Source: Actinomadura meyerae (lineage in GTDB: Bacteria > Actinomycetota > Actinomycetes > Streptosporangiales > Streptosporangiaceae). From it: a DNA stretch of 64,000 nt. A program made the translations under genes and the position numbers. The number at the start of each line of letters is the position of its first letter. Positions within the stretch are counted from its first letter, which is position 1. A model generated the notes under the pieces. That model was not told the DNA's origin and ran no database searches. It saw only the letters and a list, made by a program, of their open reading frames with translations. Shown here piece by piece: positions 38,057 through 45,082 of this stretch. The stretch lies in contig NZ_FZOR01000020.1 of assembly GCF_900188445.1 (NCBI RefSeq), positions 79,877-143,876 on the forward strand, in the 5' to 3' direction.

Positions 38057-39054
38057 TCACCGCGTCCTGGCTCGGCGGCGTGCTGGGCGCCCGCGTCGGC
38101 GACGTCGCCACGGAGCCGATCGGGACCGGGCAGATCGGCTCGGTGCACCGGCTGCGGCTGACCGGCGATGACGTCCCGCCCCGGCTGGTGGCGAAGCTGC
38201 CCCTGGCGGACCCCGCGGCCCGCGCCATGCTCGGCGGCGCGTACCGCACCGAGGTGCTGTTCTACCGCGACATCGCCGGCACCGTCGCCATCCGCACCCC
38301 GCGCTGCCACCACGCCGAGATCGACCCCGAGACCTTCGAGTTCGTCCTGCTGCTGGAGGACCTCGCCCCCGCCGTCCAGGGCGACCAGCTCGCCGGCTGC
38401 CCGCCGCGGCGCGCGCGCGAATGCGTCGAGGAGCTCGCCGGGTTGCACGGCCCGCGCTGGTGCGACGCTTCGCTGCTGGACGCCGAAGGGCTGAGCCGTC
38501 CGGCCGAGGCGGACGCACGTGCCCTGGCCGAGGTGTACGCCCCGGCCGTCGAGACCTTCGTCGAGCGGTTCGCCGACCGGCTCGGCGACGCCGACAAGGA
38601 CACCCTGCGCGGCACGGCCGAGGGGATCGGCTCCTGGCTGCTCGCCCGCCCCGAGCGGTTCGGGCTCGTCCACGGCGACTACCGCCTGGACAACCTCCTC
38701 TTCCCGCCGGACGGCGCGGGCGCGCCCGTCACCGTCGACTGGCAGACCCTCACGATCGGGTTGCCCGCACGCGACCTGTCCTACTTCCTGGCGACCAGCC
38801 TGGACGCCGCCGACCGGCGCGCCCGCGAACGCGACCTCGTCGCGCACTACCACCGGGCCCTCCTCGGCCACGGCGTCCGCGACTACCCCTTCGACCTGTG
38901 TTGGGACGACTACCGCTTCGCCCTCCGGCAGGCCCCGCTCATCATCGTGCTGGGCTGCGCCTACGGGACGCCCACCGAGCGCGGCGATGCGATGTTCCTC
39001 GCCATGGCGGCCCGCGCCTGCGCCGCGCTCCGCGACCACGCGCCAGGCGCCTGA
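38053..39054 (+). CDS. Aminoglycoside-phosphotransferase/EcKinase-like protein
   Basis: A kinase-like protein of 333 residues with HGDYRLDNLLF (catalytic loop HGDxxxxN) near residue 215 and VDWQTLTIG (DFG-like) after it. The glycine-rich loop is IGTGQIGSVHRL. It starts at TTG, overlapping the F420 enzyme as TTGA, so they are one operon. Members phosphorylate small hydroxyl compounds, for example sterol or CoA-linked substrates in ACAD10-like partners. The substrate here is unknown. Confidence 0.9.
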   Translation: MITASWLGGVLGARVGDVATEPIGTGQIGSVHRLRLTGDDVPPRLVAKLPLADPAARAMLGGAYRTEVLFYRDIAGTVAIRTPRCHHAEIDPETFEFVLLLEDLAPAVQGDQLAGCPPRRARECVEELAGLHGPRWCDASLLDAEGLSRPAEADARALAEVYAPAVETFVERFADRLGDADKDTLRGTAEGIGSWLLARPERFGLVHGDYRLDNLLFPPDGAGAPVTVDWQTLTIGLPARDLSYFLATSLDAADRRARERDLVAHYHRALLGHGVRDYPFDLCWDDYRFALRQAPLIIVLGCAYGTPTERGDAMFLAMAARACAALRDHAPGA

Positions 39055-39080
39055 CGCCTCGCGGAAGGGGCCTGTAGGGT
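39051..39080 (+). promoter_or_regulatory. Promoter of leaderless GNAT gene
   Basis: CTGACG (39051-39056) and TAGGGT (39075-39080), 18-base spacer, precede a GTG that starts 6 bases after the -10. There is no ribosome site at proper spacing, so the mRNA is probably leaderless. The -35 overlaps the stop codon of the previous gene. Confidence 0.5.
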
Positions 39081-39086
39081 CGGCCG

Positions 39087-39653
39087 GTGACTCCCGAACT
39101 CCGCACGGACCGCCTCGTCCTGCGCCGCTGGAAGGAGGACGACCGCGCGCCGTTCGCCGCGCTGAACGCCGATCCGGTCGTCATGGAGCACTTCCCTGCG
39201 CCGCTCACGCGCGCGGAGAGCGACGCGATGATCGACCGCATCGAGGCGTTCTTCGACGAGCACGGCTTCGGGCTCTGGGCCATGGAGGCCGCCGGGACGG
39301 GCGAGTTCCTCGGCTTCACCGGTCTGTCGGTGCCGCGTTTCGAGGCGCACTTCACCCCGGCGGTGGAGATCGGCTGGCGGCTGGCCCGCTCCGCCTGGGG
39401 CCGCGGCTACGCGAGCGAGGCCGCCCGCCGCGCGCTGCGCTTCGCCTTCGAGGACCGGCGCCTGGACGAAGTGGTCTCGTTCACCAGCCCCACGAACGTC
39501 CGGTCCCAGGCGGTCATGGGGCGCATCGGCATGGCCCGCGACGCGTCCGGCGACTTCGACCACCCGCTCGTGCCGGACGGGCACCGCCTGAAGCGCCACG
39601 TCCTGTACCGCGTCACGGCCGCGGAGTTCACCGCCGGAGTGTCCGGAACGTAA
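39087..39653 (+). CDS. GNAT N-acetyltransferase (RimJ/RimL-like)
   Basis: A 188-residue acetyltransferase. LRTDRLVLRRWKEDDRAPFAAL at the start is the RimJ-like pattern, FLGFTGLSVP and EIGWRLARSAWGRGYASEA (motif A, acetyl-CoA binding) follow, and LDEVVSFTSPTNVRSQAVM is motif B. It acetylates an amine, usually a protein N-terminus or small molecule. It is a single-gene transcript from a leaderless promoter. Substrate unknown. Confidence 0.9.
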   Translation: MTPELRTDRLVLRRWKEDDRAPFAALNADPVVMEHFPAPLTRAESDAMIDRIEAFFDEHGFGLWAMEAAGTGEFLGFTGLSVPRFEAHFTPAVEIGWRLARSAWGRGYASEAARRALRFAFEDRRLDEVVSFTSPTNVRSQAVMGRIGMARDASGDFDHPLVPDGHRLKRHVLYRVTAAEFTAGVSGT

Positions 39654-39713
39654 CGATCCTCCCTGGGGCATCACCGGGCAAAGAACCCGATCGGCCACAA
39701 GATTCCGGGTCAC

Positions 39714-39727
39714 GGGACGAACGTCCC
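39714..39727. promoter_or_regulatory. DevR/OsdR-like box before the universal stress gene
   Basis: GGGAC-GAAC-GTCCC is a perfect 5-bp palindrome fitting the DosR/DevR core GGGACTWWAGTCCC except in the centre. It lies 49 bp before the USP start, a usual promoter distance, and USPs are the classic members of DosR/OsdR regulons. Confidence 0.6.
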
Positions 39728-39775
39728 CTTCTGCCGGCGCCGGACCGCGCGCAGACTGGCAGGAGGGAGGCAGGC

Positions 39776-40681
39776 ATGAACGGCGAGGAGAGGACACGCT
39801 GGCCGCACGTCCTGTTCGGCTACGACGGGACGGCGGAGAACGACGCGGCCCTGCGCTGGGCGGTCGAGGAGGCCCGGCTCCGCGGGATCGGGCTGCTGAT
39901 GTGCCACTGCTGGCACTGGCCCTACCCGGCCGGCCACACCGATCCCGAGATCGAGACGATCATGAAGCGGACGGGGGAGAACCTGCTCGACAGCGGCGTG
40001 CGCCGCGCCTACGAGCTGGGCGTGCCCGGCGCCGTCCGCAAGCGGCTGCGGCGCGGCCCGGCCCTGGAGGCCCTGCTGGGCGCCGCCGGCGGCGCCGAGC
40101 TGGTCGTGATCGGCACGTCCGGTGACCCGGTGGACGGGTCGATGGCGCTGGAACTGCCCGCGCGCTCCCCGTGCCCGGTCGTCGCGGTCCGCGAGGGCGA
40201 CGGGCCCGTGCCGCGGCGGGTCGTCGTCGGGACCGACCGGTCGGCGGGCTGCCGGCCGGCCGTGGGCTTCGCCGCCGAGGAGGCCCGGCTGCGCGGCTGG
40301 GACCTGCACGTCGTGTACGGCTGCTGGGAGCCCGGCGCGGTCGCCGAGTCCGAACTCGCCCTGTTCCACGACCGGGACCGGCTGGCGGCGACCCGCGCGG
40401 CCGAGCTGGAGGAGGCCGTGGAGCCGGTGCGCCGCCGCTACCCGGACCTGCGGGTCGAGGCGTCGCCGATGCTGGAGCGCCCCTTCGACGCCCTGCGGGA
40501 GGCCGCGGACGGCGCCGGGCTCGTGGTGCTCGGGGAGCGGGCGGCGGGCCCCGGCCTCGGGCCGCTCGCCACCGGCATGCTGCGCCGCGACCGCCGCACC
40601 CTCGCGATCGTCCCGTCCGGGTGGGCGCCCGAGCCGCGCGCGCACGGCCCCGGCACGCCCGTCCCCGCCCGGCAGGGCTAG
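39776..40681 (+). CDS. Universal stress protein (two USP domains)
   Basis: Tandem USP of 301 residues. First domain: VLFGYDGTAENDAALRWA and VIGTSGDPVDGSMALEL in the ATP-binding pattern (GxxGxxxx); second domain: VVVGTDRSAGCRPAVGFAA and VLGERAAGPGLG. Two-domain USPs are typical of actinomycete hypoxia regulons. AGGAGGGAGG precedes the ATG. A DevR-like box is upstream. The exact biochemical role is unknown. Confidence 0.93.
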   Translation: MNGEERTRWPHVLFGYDGTAENDAALRWAVEEARLRGIGLLMCHCWHWPYPAGHTDPEIETIMKRTGENLLDSGVRRAYELGVPGAVRKRLRRGPALEALLGAAGGAELVVIGTSGDPVDGSMALELPARSPCPVVAVREGDGPVPRRVVVGTDRSAGCRPAVGFAAEEARLRGWDLHVVYGCWEPGAVAESELALFHDRDRLAATRAAELEEAVEPVRRRYPDLRVEASPMLERPFDALREAADGAGLVVLGERAAGPGLGPLATGMLRRDRRTLAIVPSGWAPEPRAHGPGTPVPARQG

Positions 40682-40712
40682 CGGGCGGCCGCGGCGGCGG
40701 CCGGTCGGCGCG

Positions 40713-41315
40713 TCAGGGGTCGGTGACCAGGGCCTCGGTGGCGTGCAGCGCCGGGCCCGTCGGCAGGTCCGGGTCGAGGATCAGCTGGAGCAGCAGGCCG
40801 TCCAGCATGGCGGTGAACAGCATCGCGGTGCCCTCGTGCCGCTCGGCCGGCCAGTCCGGGCACAGGTGCGCCAGGCGCGCCGCGATCCGGGCCCGGACGG
40901 TGCGCGACCAGTCCCGCCGCTCGGCGCCCATCCGCGGGTCGCGCAGCGCCCTGACCAGCAGCTCGGCCGCGAGCCGCAGGTTGCGCTCGCCGGCCGCCAT
41001 GCGCGGCACGAGATCGCGGAGCGCGCGCAGCGCCGCCGGGGTGTCGGGCGCGGCGACCAGCGCGTCCACCACCGGATCGATGATCATCTCGCTGGCCCGC
41101 TGCGCCACCGCGATGTGCAGGCCCGGCAGCCCGTTGAAGTAGTGGTGCAGCAGCCCCGGCCGGGTCCGCGCGCGGTCGGTGACGGCGCGCGCCGTGACCG
41201 CGGGCCAGCCGCCCTCGGCGAGCAGGTCGAGGCCGATCCCGACCAGCTGGTCCCTGCGCGCCCGCCCGCGAGGAGTCGACGCCTCCCGCGCGCCGGAGGG
41301 GTCCTCGTGGGTCAT
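40713..41315 (-). CDS. TetR-family regulator
   Basis: A 200-residue regulator with an HTH at residues about 22-66 (LVGIGLDLLAEGGWPAVTARAVTDRARTRPGLLHHYF; recognition helix RPGLLHHYFNG). The C-terminal part is TetR-C-like. The ATG follows a -10 element by 7 bases and has no ribosome site, so it is probably leaderless. It stands alone, and autoregulates if the adjacent palindrome is its operator. Bases 41351-41465 have no feature I recognise. Confidence 0.88.
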   Translation of the reverse strand: MTHEDPSGAREASTPRGRARRDQLVGIGLDLLAEGGWPAVTARAVTDRARTRPGLLHHYFNGLPGLHIAVAQRASEMIIDPVVDALVAAPDTPAALRALRDLVPRMAAGERNLRLAAELLVRALRDPRMGAERRDWSRTVRARIAARLAHLCPDWPAERHEGTAMLFTAMLDGLLLQLILDPDLPTGPALHATEALVTDP

Positions 41316-41322
41316 GCCGCCC

Positions 41323-41350
41323 AAGCTATCCCAACCCTTGCACCATGCAA
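41323..41350 (-). promoter_or_regulatory. Promoter and operator of the TetR gene
   Basis: On the minus strand TTGCAT (41350-41345) and TAGCTT (41328-41323) are 16 bases apart. TTGCA-N3-TGCAA (41338-41350) is a perfect palindrome covering the -35, so the regulator likely represses itself. Confidence 0.55.
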
Positions 41351-41465
41351 AGATCAGCTTCGCTGGGGGAAAGTCCCTCCGCCATCCTCGCACGGCGCCC
41401 CCGCCCCACCGCGGAAGAGCGCGGCGGCCGGGTGCGACCGGCCACCGCGCCCCCCGCCCGGAGGG

Positions 41466-42533
41466 TCAGGACTCCGCGCGCTCGCGCTCCGCCCGCAGCT
41501 GGAGCGCCACGTCGATGATCATGTCCTCCTGGCCGCCGACGTAGCCGGCCTCGCCGACCTTCTGCAGGATCTCGTGCACCGGCACGTCGTAGCGCTTCCC
41601 CGCCCGCTCGGCGTGCAGCAGGAAGCTGGAGTAGACGCCCGCGTAGCCCTGCGTGATCGCGCCCCGGTCGGCGAACGGCAGCCGGTGCAGGAACGGCTTC
41701 ACCACGTCGTCCGCGGCGGCCATCACGCCCTGCACGTCCACGCCCGTCGGGACGCCGAGCCGCTCGAACGTCGGCACCAGCACCTCGGTGGGGGAGTTGC
41801 CCGCCCCCGCGCCGAGCGCGCACAGCGCCCCGTCGATCTGCAGCGCGCCGTTCTGCTGCGCCAGCACCGAGTTCGCGACGCCCAGCGACAGGTTCTGGTG
41901 GCCGTGGAAGCCGACCTGCGCCTCGTGCCCGATCTCCTTGACGACCGCGCTGATCCGCTCCTGCGCCTCGCCGAGGACGAGCGCGCCCGCCGAGTCGACG
42001 ACGTACACGCACTGCGCGCCGCCGTCCACCATGATCCTGGCCTGCCGCGCCAGGACGTCCGGCTGCACCCGGTGCGACATCATCAGGAACCCGACGGTCT
42101 CCATGCCGAGGCCGCGCGCCGCGGCGAAGTGCTGGAGCGACACGTCCGCCTCGGTGCAGTGCGTCGCGATGCGGGCGACGGACGCGCCCGCGTCGTGCGC
42201 GAGCTTGAGGTCCTCGACCGTGCCGACGCCCGGCAGCATCAGCACCGCGATCTTCGCGCGGGTCGCCTCGTCCACCGCGGCGGCGACGAGCTTGACGTCG
42301 TCCTCCAGCGAGAAGCCGTAGTTGAACGACGAGCCGCCGAGGCCGTCGCCGTGGGTGACCTCGATGACCTCGACGCCGGCCGCGTCCAGCGCGTGCACGA
42401 CCCCGCGGACCTGCTCCTCGGTGAAGCGGTGCGCCATCGCGTGGCTGCCGTCCCGCAGCGTCGAGTCGGTGATCCGGATCTTCGCCGGGGTCTCCTGCGC
42501 GGTCTCCTGCGCGGTCTCCTGCGCGGGGCTCAT
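41466..42533 (-). CDS. dmpG: 4-hydroxy-2-oxovalerate aldolase
   Basis: The aldolase of the meta-cleavage lower pathway, 355 residues. It splits 4-hydroxy-2-oxoacids to pyruvate and an aldehyde. Visible: ITDSTLRDGSHAMAHRFT (Mn site residues), VTHGDGLGGSSFNYGF, FHGHQNLSLGVAN with the two metal-binding His, and GAGNSPTEV. The first 18 residues hold three AQET repeats from a 12-base tandem repeat. It overlaps the acetaldehyde dehydrogenase by 4 bases, with which it normally forms a channelling complex. Confidence 0.96.
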   Translation of the reverse strand: MSPAQETAQETAQETPAKIRITDSTLRDGSHAMAHRFTEEQVRGVVHALDAAGVEVIEVTHGDGLGGSSFNYGFSLEDDVKLVAAAVDEATRAKIAVLMLPGVGTVEDLKLAHDAGASVARIATHCTEADVSLQHFAAARGLGMETVGFLMMSHRVQPDVLARQARIMVDGGAQCVYVVDSAGALVLGEAQERISAVVKEIGHEAQVGFHGHQNLSLGVANSVLAQQNGALQIDGALCALGAGAGNSPTEVLVPTFERLGVPTGVDVQGVMAAADDVVKPFLHRLPFADRGAITQGYAGVYSSFLLHAERAGKRYDVPVHEILQKVGEAGYVGGQEDMIIDVALQLRAERERAES

Positions 42534-43426
42534 GATGCCACCTTCCTACGGGCGATCTGCTCGCCCACCCGGGCCGCGGCCGCGGTCATGATGTCGAGGT
42601 TGCCGGCCCACGGCGGCAGGTAGTCGCCGTTCCCGCGGACCTCCAGGAACACCGCGACGCGGGCCATCCCGTTCCAGATGTCGCGGGGCTCGTCGAACTG
42701 CGGCTCGGCGCGCAGCGTGTAGCCGGGCACGTACACCGCGACCTCGGCCACCATCTTCTCGATCGACTCCTGGATCGCCCGGGTGTCGGCGTCCGACGGG
42801 ATCGCGCAGAACACCGTGTCCCGCATGATCATCGGCGGGTCCACCGGGTTCAGGATGATGATCGCCTTGCCCCGCCCGGCGCCGCCGACCGTCTCGATCG
42901 CGCGGGCCGTGGTCTGGGTGAACTCGTCGATGTTCGCGCGGGTGCCGGGCCCGGCCGACCGCGACGCGATCGACGCGACGATCTCCGCGTACGGGACCGG
43001 GACGACCGACGACACCGCGTGCACGATCGGGATCGTCGCCTGCCCGCCGCAGGTGATCATGTTGAGGTTGGGGGCGTCGGAGAGCGTGTCCAGGTTGACC
43101 GGCGGGCACACGAGCGGGCCGGTCGCGGCGGGCGTCAGGTCGATCGCCGTGATCCCCGCCTCCTCGTAGCGGGGCGCGTTCGCCAGGTGCGCCTTCGCCG
43201 ACGTGGCCTCGAACACGATGTCGGGCAGCGTGGGCTGCTCGAGCAGCCAGTCCACGCCCTCCGCCGACGCCGGTACGCCGAGCTTGCGGGCGCGCTCCAG
43301 CCCGTCCGACTCCGGCACCACCCCGATCATCGAGTGGACGTCGATCAGCTCGCTGCGCATCAGCTTGACCAGCAGGTCGGTGCCGATGTTGCCCGGCCCG
43401 ACGATCGCCGCCGTCAACTTGCTCAT
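42530..43426 (-). CDS. dmpF: Acetaldehyde dehydrogenase (acylating)
   Basis: A 298-residue NAD- and CoA-dependent dehydrogenase that turns the aldehyde from DmpG into acyl-CoA. AAIVGPGNIGTDLLVKLM is the nucleotide-binding start, and the catalytic Cys is in LNMITCGGQATIP near residue 125. The ribosome site AAGGAGGAGCGC precedes the ATG. It overlaps the aldolase on one side and the hydratase on the other by 4 bases, giving the hydratase-dehydrogenase-aldolase operon. Confidence 0.96.
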   Translation of the reverse strand: MSKLTAAIVGPGNIGTDLLVKLMRSELIDVHSMIGVVPESDGLERARKLGVPASAEGVDWLLEQPTLPDIVFEATSAKAHLANAPRYEEAGITAIDLTPAATGPLVCPPVNLDTLSDAPNLNMITCGGQATIPIVHAVSSVVPVPYAEIVASIASRSAGPGTRANIDEFTQTTARAIETVGGAGRGKAIIILNPVDPPMIMRDTVFCAIPSDADTRAIQESIEKMVAEVAVYVPGYTLRAEPQFDEPRDIWNGMARVAVFLEVRGNGDYLPPWAGNLDIMTAAAARVGEQIARRKVAS

Positions 43427-44220
43427 GAGCGCTCCTCCTTCCCGAACCGGGCGGTCACGGAACCGATCCCGGCGAACGTCGCCGTCAGTGTCTCGCCGGG
43501 CGCGACCGGCACGGCCGCCGTGATCGAGCCGGGCAGCACCACGTGCCCCGCCTCCAGGGACACGCCGCGCTCGCCGAGCACGTTCGCCAGCCACACCAGC
43601 GCGTTGATCGGCGAGCCGAGCACGGCGCCGCCCGCCCCGGTGTCGATCAGGTCGCCGTCGCGGCGCAGCAGGCAGCCCATGAGCGACAGGTCCTGGTCGT
43701 CCAGCCGGACGGGCCGGGTGCCGAGCACCACGGCGCCGCTGGAGGCGTTGTCGGCGATCGTGTCGGGCAGGGTGATCTTCCAGTCCGCGATGCGGGAGTC
43801 GATGACCTCCAGCGCCGGCAGCACGTACTCGACGGCGGCGACGGCGTCCGCCGCGGTCGCGCCGGGTCCGGACAGGGGGCGGCCGAGCACGAACGCGATC
43901 TCCGGCTCGATCCGGGGCTGCAGGAACCGGCCGGTGTCGATCGGGGCGCTGTCCTGCAGGAACATCGTGTCCAGCAGGACGCCGAAGTCCGGCTGGTCCA
44001 CGCCCATCTGGCGCTGCATCGCGGCCGAGGTCAGCCCGACCTTGTGCCCCTTGATCCGCGCCCCGGCGGCGGTCCACGCCTCGACCTGGGCGAGCTGGAC
44101 CGCGTAGGCGTCGGCCACCGACATCTCCGGATGGTCCTTCGTCAGCGGCGGGATCGGAGTGCCGGTGGCGTACGCGTCCAGTAGCGCCGCCGCGGCCTTC
44201 TCCACGGAACCCGGGTCCAT
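43423..44220 (-). CDS. dmpE: 2-oxopent-4-enoate-type hydratase (MhpD/DmpE)
   Basis: A 265-residue hydratase that adds water to a 2-oxo-4-enoate to make the aldolase substrate. IKGHKVGLTSAAMQRQMGV and EPEIAFVLGRPL carry metal-binding acids; DTGAGGAVLGSPINALVWLANVL is the C-terminal family part. ATG at 44220 has GAAAGGA upstream. It leads the three-gene operon, which is divergent from an IclR regulator. No ring-cleavage dioxygenase is in the window. Confidence 0.94.
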   Translation of the reverse strand: MDPGSVEKAAAALLDAYATGTPIPPLTKDHPEMSVADAYAVQLAQVEAWTAAGARIKGHKVGLTSAAMQRQMGVDQPDFGVLLDTMFLQDSAPIDTGRFLQPRIEPEIAFVLGRPLSGPGATAADAVAAVEYVLPALEVIDSRIADWKITLPDTIADNASSGAVVLGTRPVRLDDQDLSLMGCLLRRDGDLIDTGAGGAVLGSPINALVWLANVLGERGVSLEAGHVVLPGSITAAVPVAPGETLTATFAGIGSVTARFGKEERS

Positions 44221-44289
44221 TGGGGCCGTCCTTTCGTTGTCTGCCGAGGCCGAGCCTCCCCCGTCCGGCACGCGGCGGGCAACGCGGGC

Positions 44290-44320
44290 GTCCCGCGTGG
44301 TGGGACACATCTTCTACAGT
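44290..44320 (+). promoter_or_regulatory. IclR operator and leaderless promoter
   Basis: GTCCCGC-GTG-GTGGGAC (44290-44306) is a near-perfect palindrome of the size bound by IclR proteins. TACAGT (44315-44320) is a -10 element 6 bases before the IclR ATG, so that mRNA starts at the ATG. The operator sits where a -35 would be, between the divergent catabolic genes and the regulator. Confidence 0.6.
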
Positions 44321-44326
44321 GGCGCC

Positions 44327-45082
44327 ATGCCGCCCGACGACACGTTCCTGCGCCGCGCCGTCGCCGTGCTGAGCGCGTTCCGGGCCGACGACGACGGCCT
44401 CGGCGCCGCCGAGCTGGCGCGCCGCAGCGGCCTGCCCAAGTCCACCGCGCACCGGATCGCGCTCGACCTCGCCGAGGCGGGCCTGCTGGAGCGCGACGGC
44501 GCCCGCGTGCGGCTCGGGCTGAAGCTGTTCGAGATCGGGCAGCGGGTACCGCGCCAGCGGGTGCTGCGGGACGCCGCCGCGCCCTACATGTCGGACCTGC
44601 GGGAGGCCACCCGGCAGACCGTCCACCTCGCGGTGCTGGAGGGGACCGAGGTCGTCTACGTGGAGATCCTCGGCTCGTCGCGCGGGCCGCGGCTGCCGTC
44701 CCAGGTCGGCGGGCGGCTGCCCGCGCACGTCACCGGGGTCGGCAAGGCGATCCTGGCGTTCTCCCCGCCGGAGGCGGTGCAGGCCGTGCTGGACGCGGGC
44801 CTGGTCAAGCGGAGCGAGCGCAGCGTCACCGCGCCGGGGCTGCTGGCCCGGGAGCTGGCCCGGATCCGCCGCGAGGGCGTCGCCTACGACCGGGAGGAGT
44901 CCGGCGCCGGCATCGTGTGCGCGGCCAGCCCCGTCCTCGGCGCGGACGGCCTGGCGCTCGGCGCGCTGTCGGTGTCGGGCTGGGCGGCGAGGATGCGCCT
45001 CGCGGCGGTGGCCCCGGCCGTCCACACCGCCGCGCTCACCCTCTCCCGCACCCTCTCAGCCGGGAAGGCGGCGGGCCAGTAG
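44327..45082 (+). CDS. IclR-family regulator
   Basis: A 251-residue regulator. The winged HTH (LGAAELARRSGLPKSTAHRIALDLAEAGLLER) spans residues about 25-57, and the C-terminal effector domain carries LPAHVTGVGKAILAF, GIVCAASPVLGADGLALGALSVSG. It is divergent from the hydratase operon and likely represses it until a 2-oxo acid binds. Its 3' end overlaps the convergent FAD oxidase gene by 27 bases. Confidence 0.93.
   Translation: MPPDDTFLRRAVAVLSAFRADDDGLGAAELARRSGLPKSTAHRIALDLAEAGLLERDGARVRLGLKLFEIGQRVPRQRVLRDAAAPYMSDLREATRQTVHLAVLEGTEVVYVEILGSSRGPRLPSQVGGRLPAHVTGVGKAILAFSPPEAVQAVLDAGLVKRSERSVTAPGLLARELARIRREGVAYDREESGAGIVCAASPVLGADGLALGALSVSGWAARMRLAAVAPAVHTAALTLSRTLSAGKAAGQ

Noticed and set aside
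39676..39689. Second DevR-like box before the stress protein
   Set aside because: GGGCA-AAGA-ACCC keeps only GGG and CCC, too weak to count.
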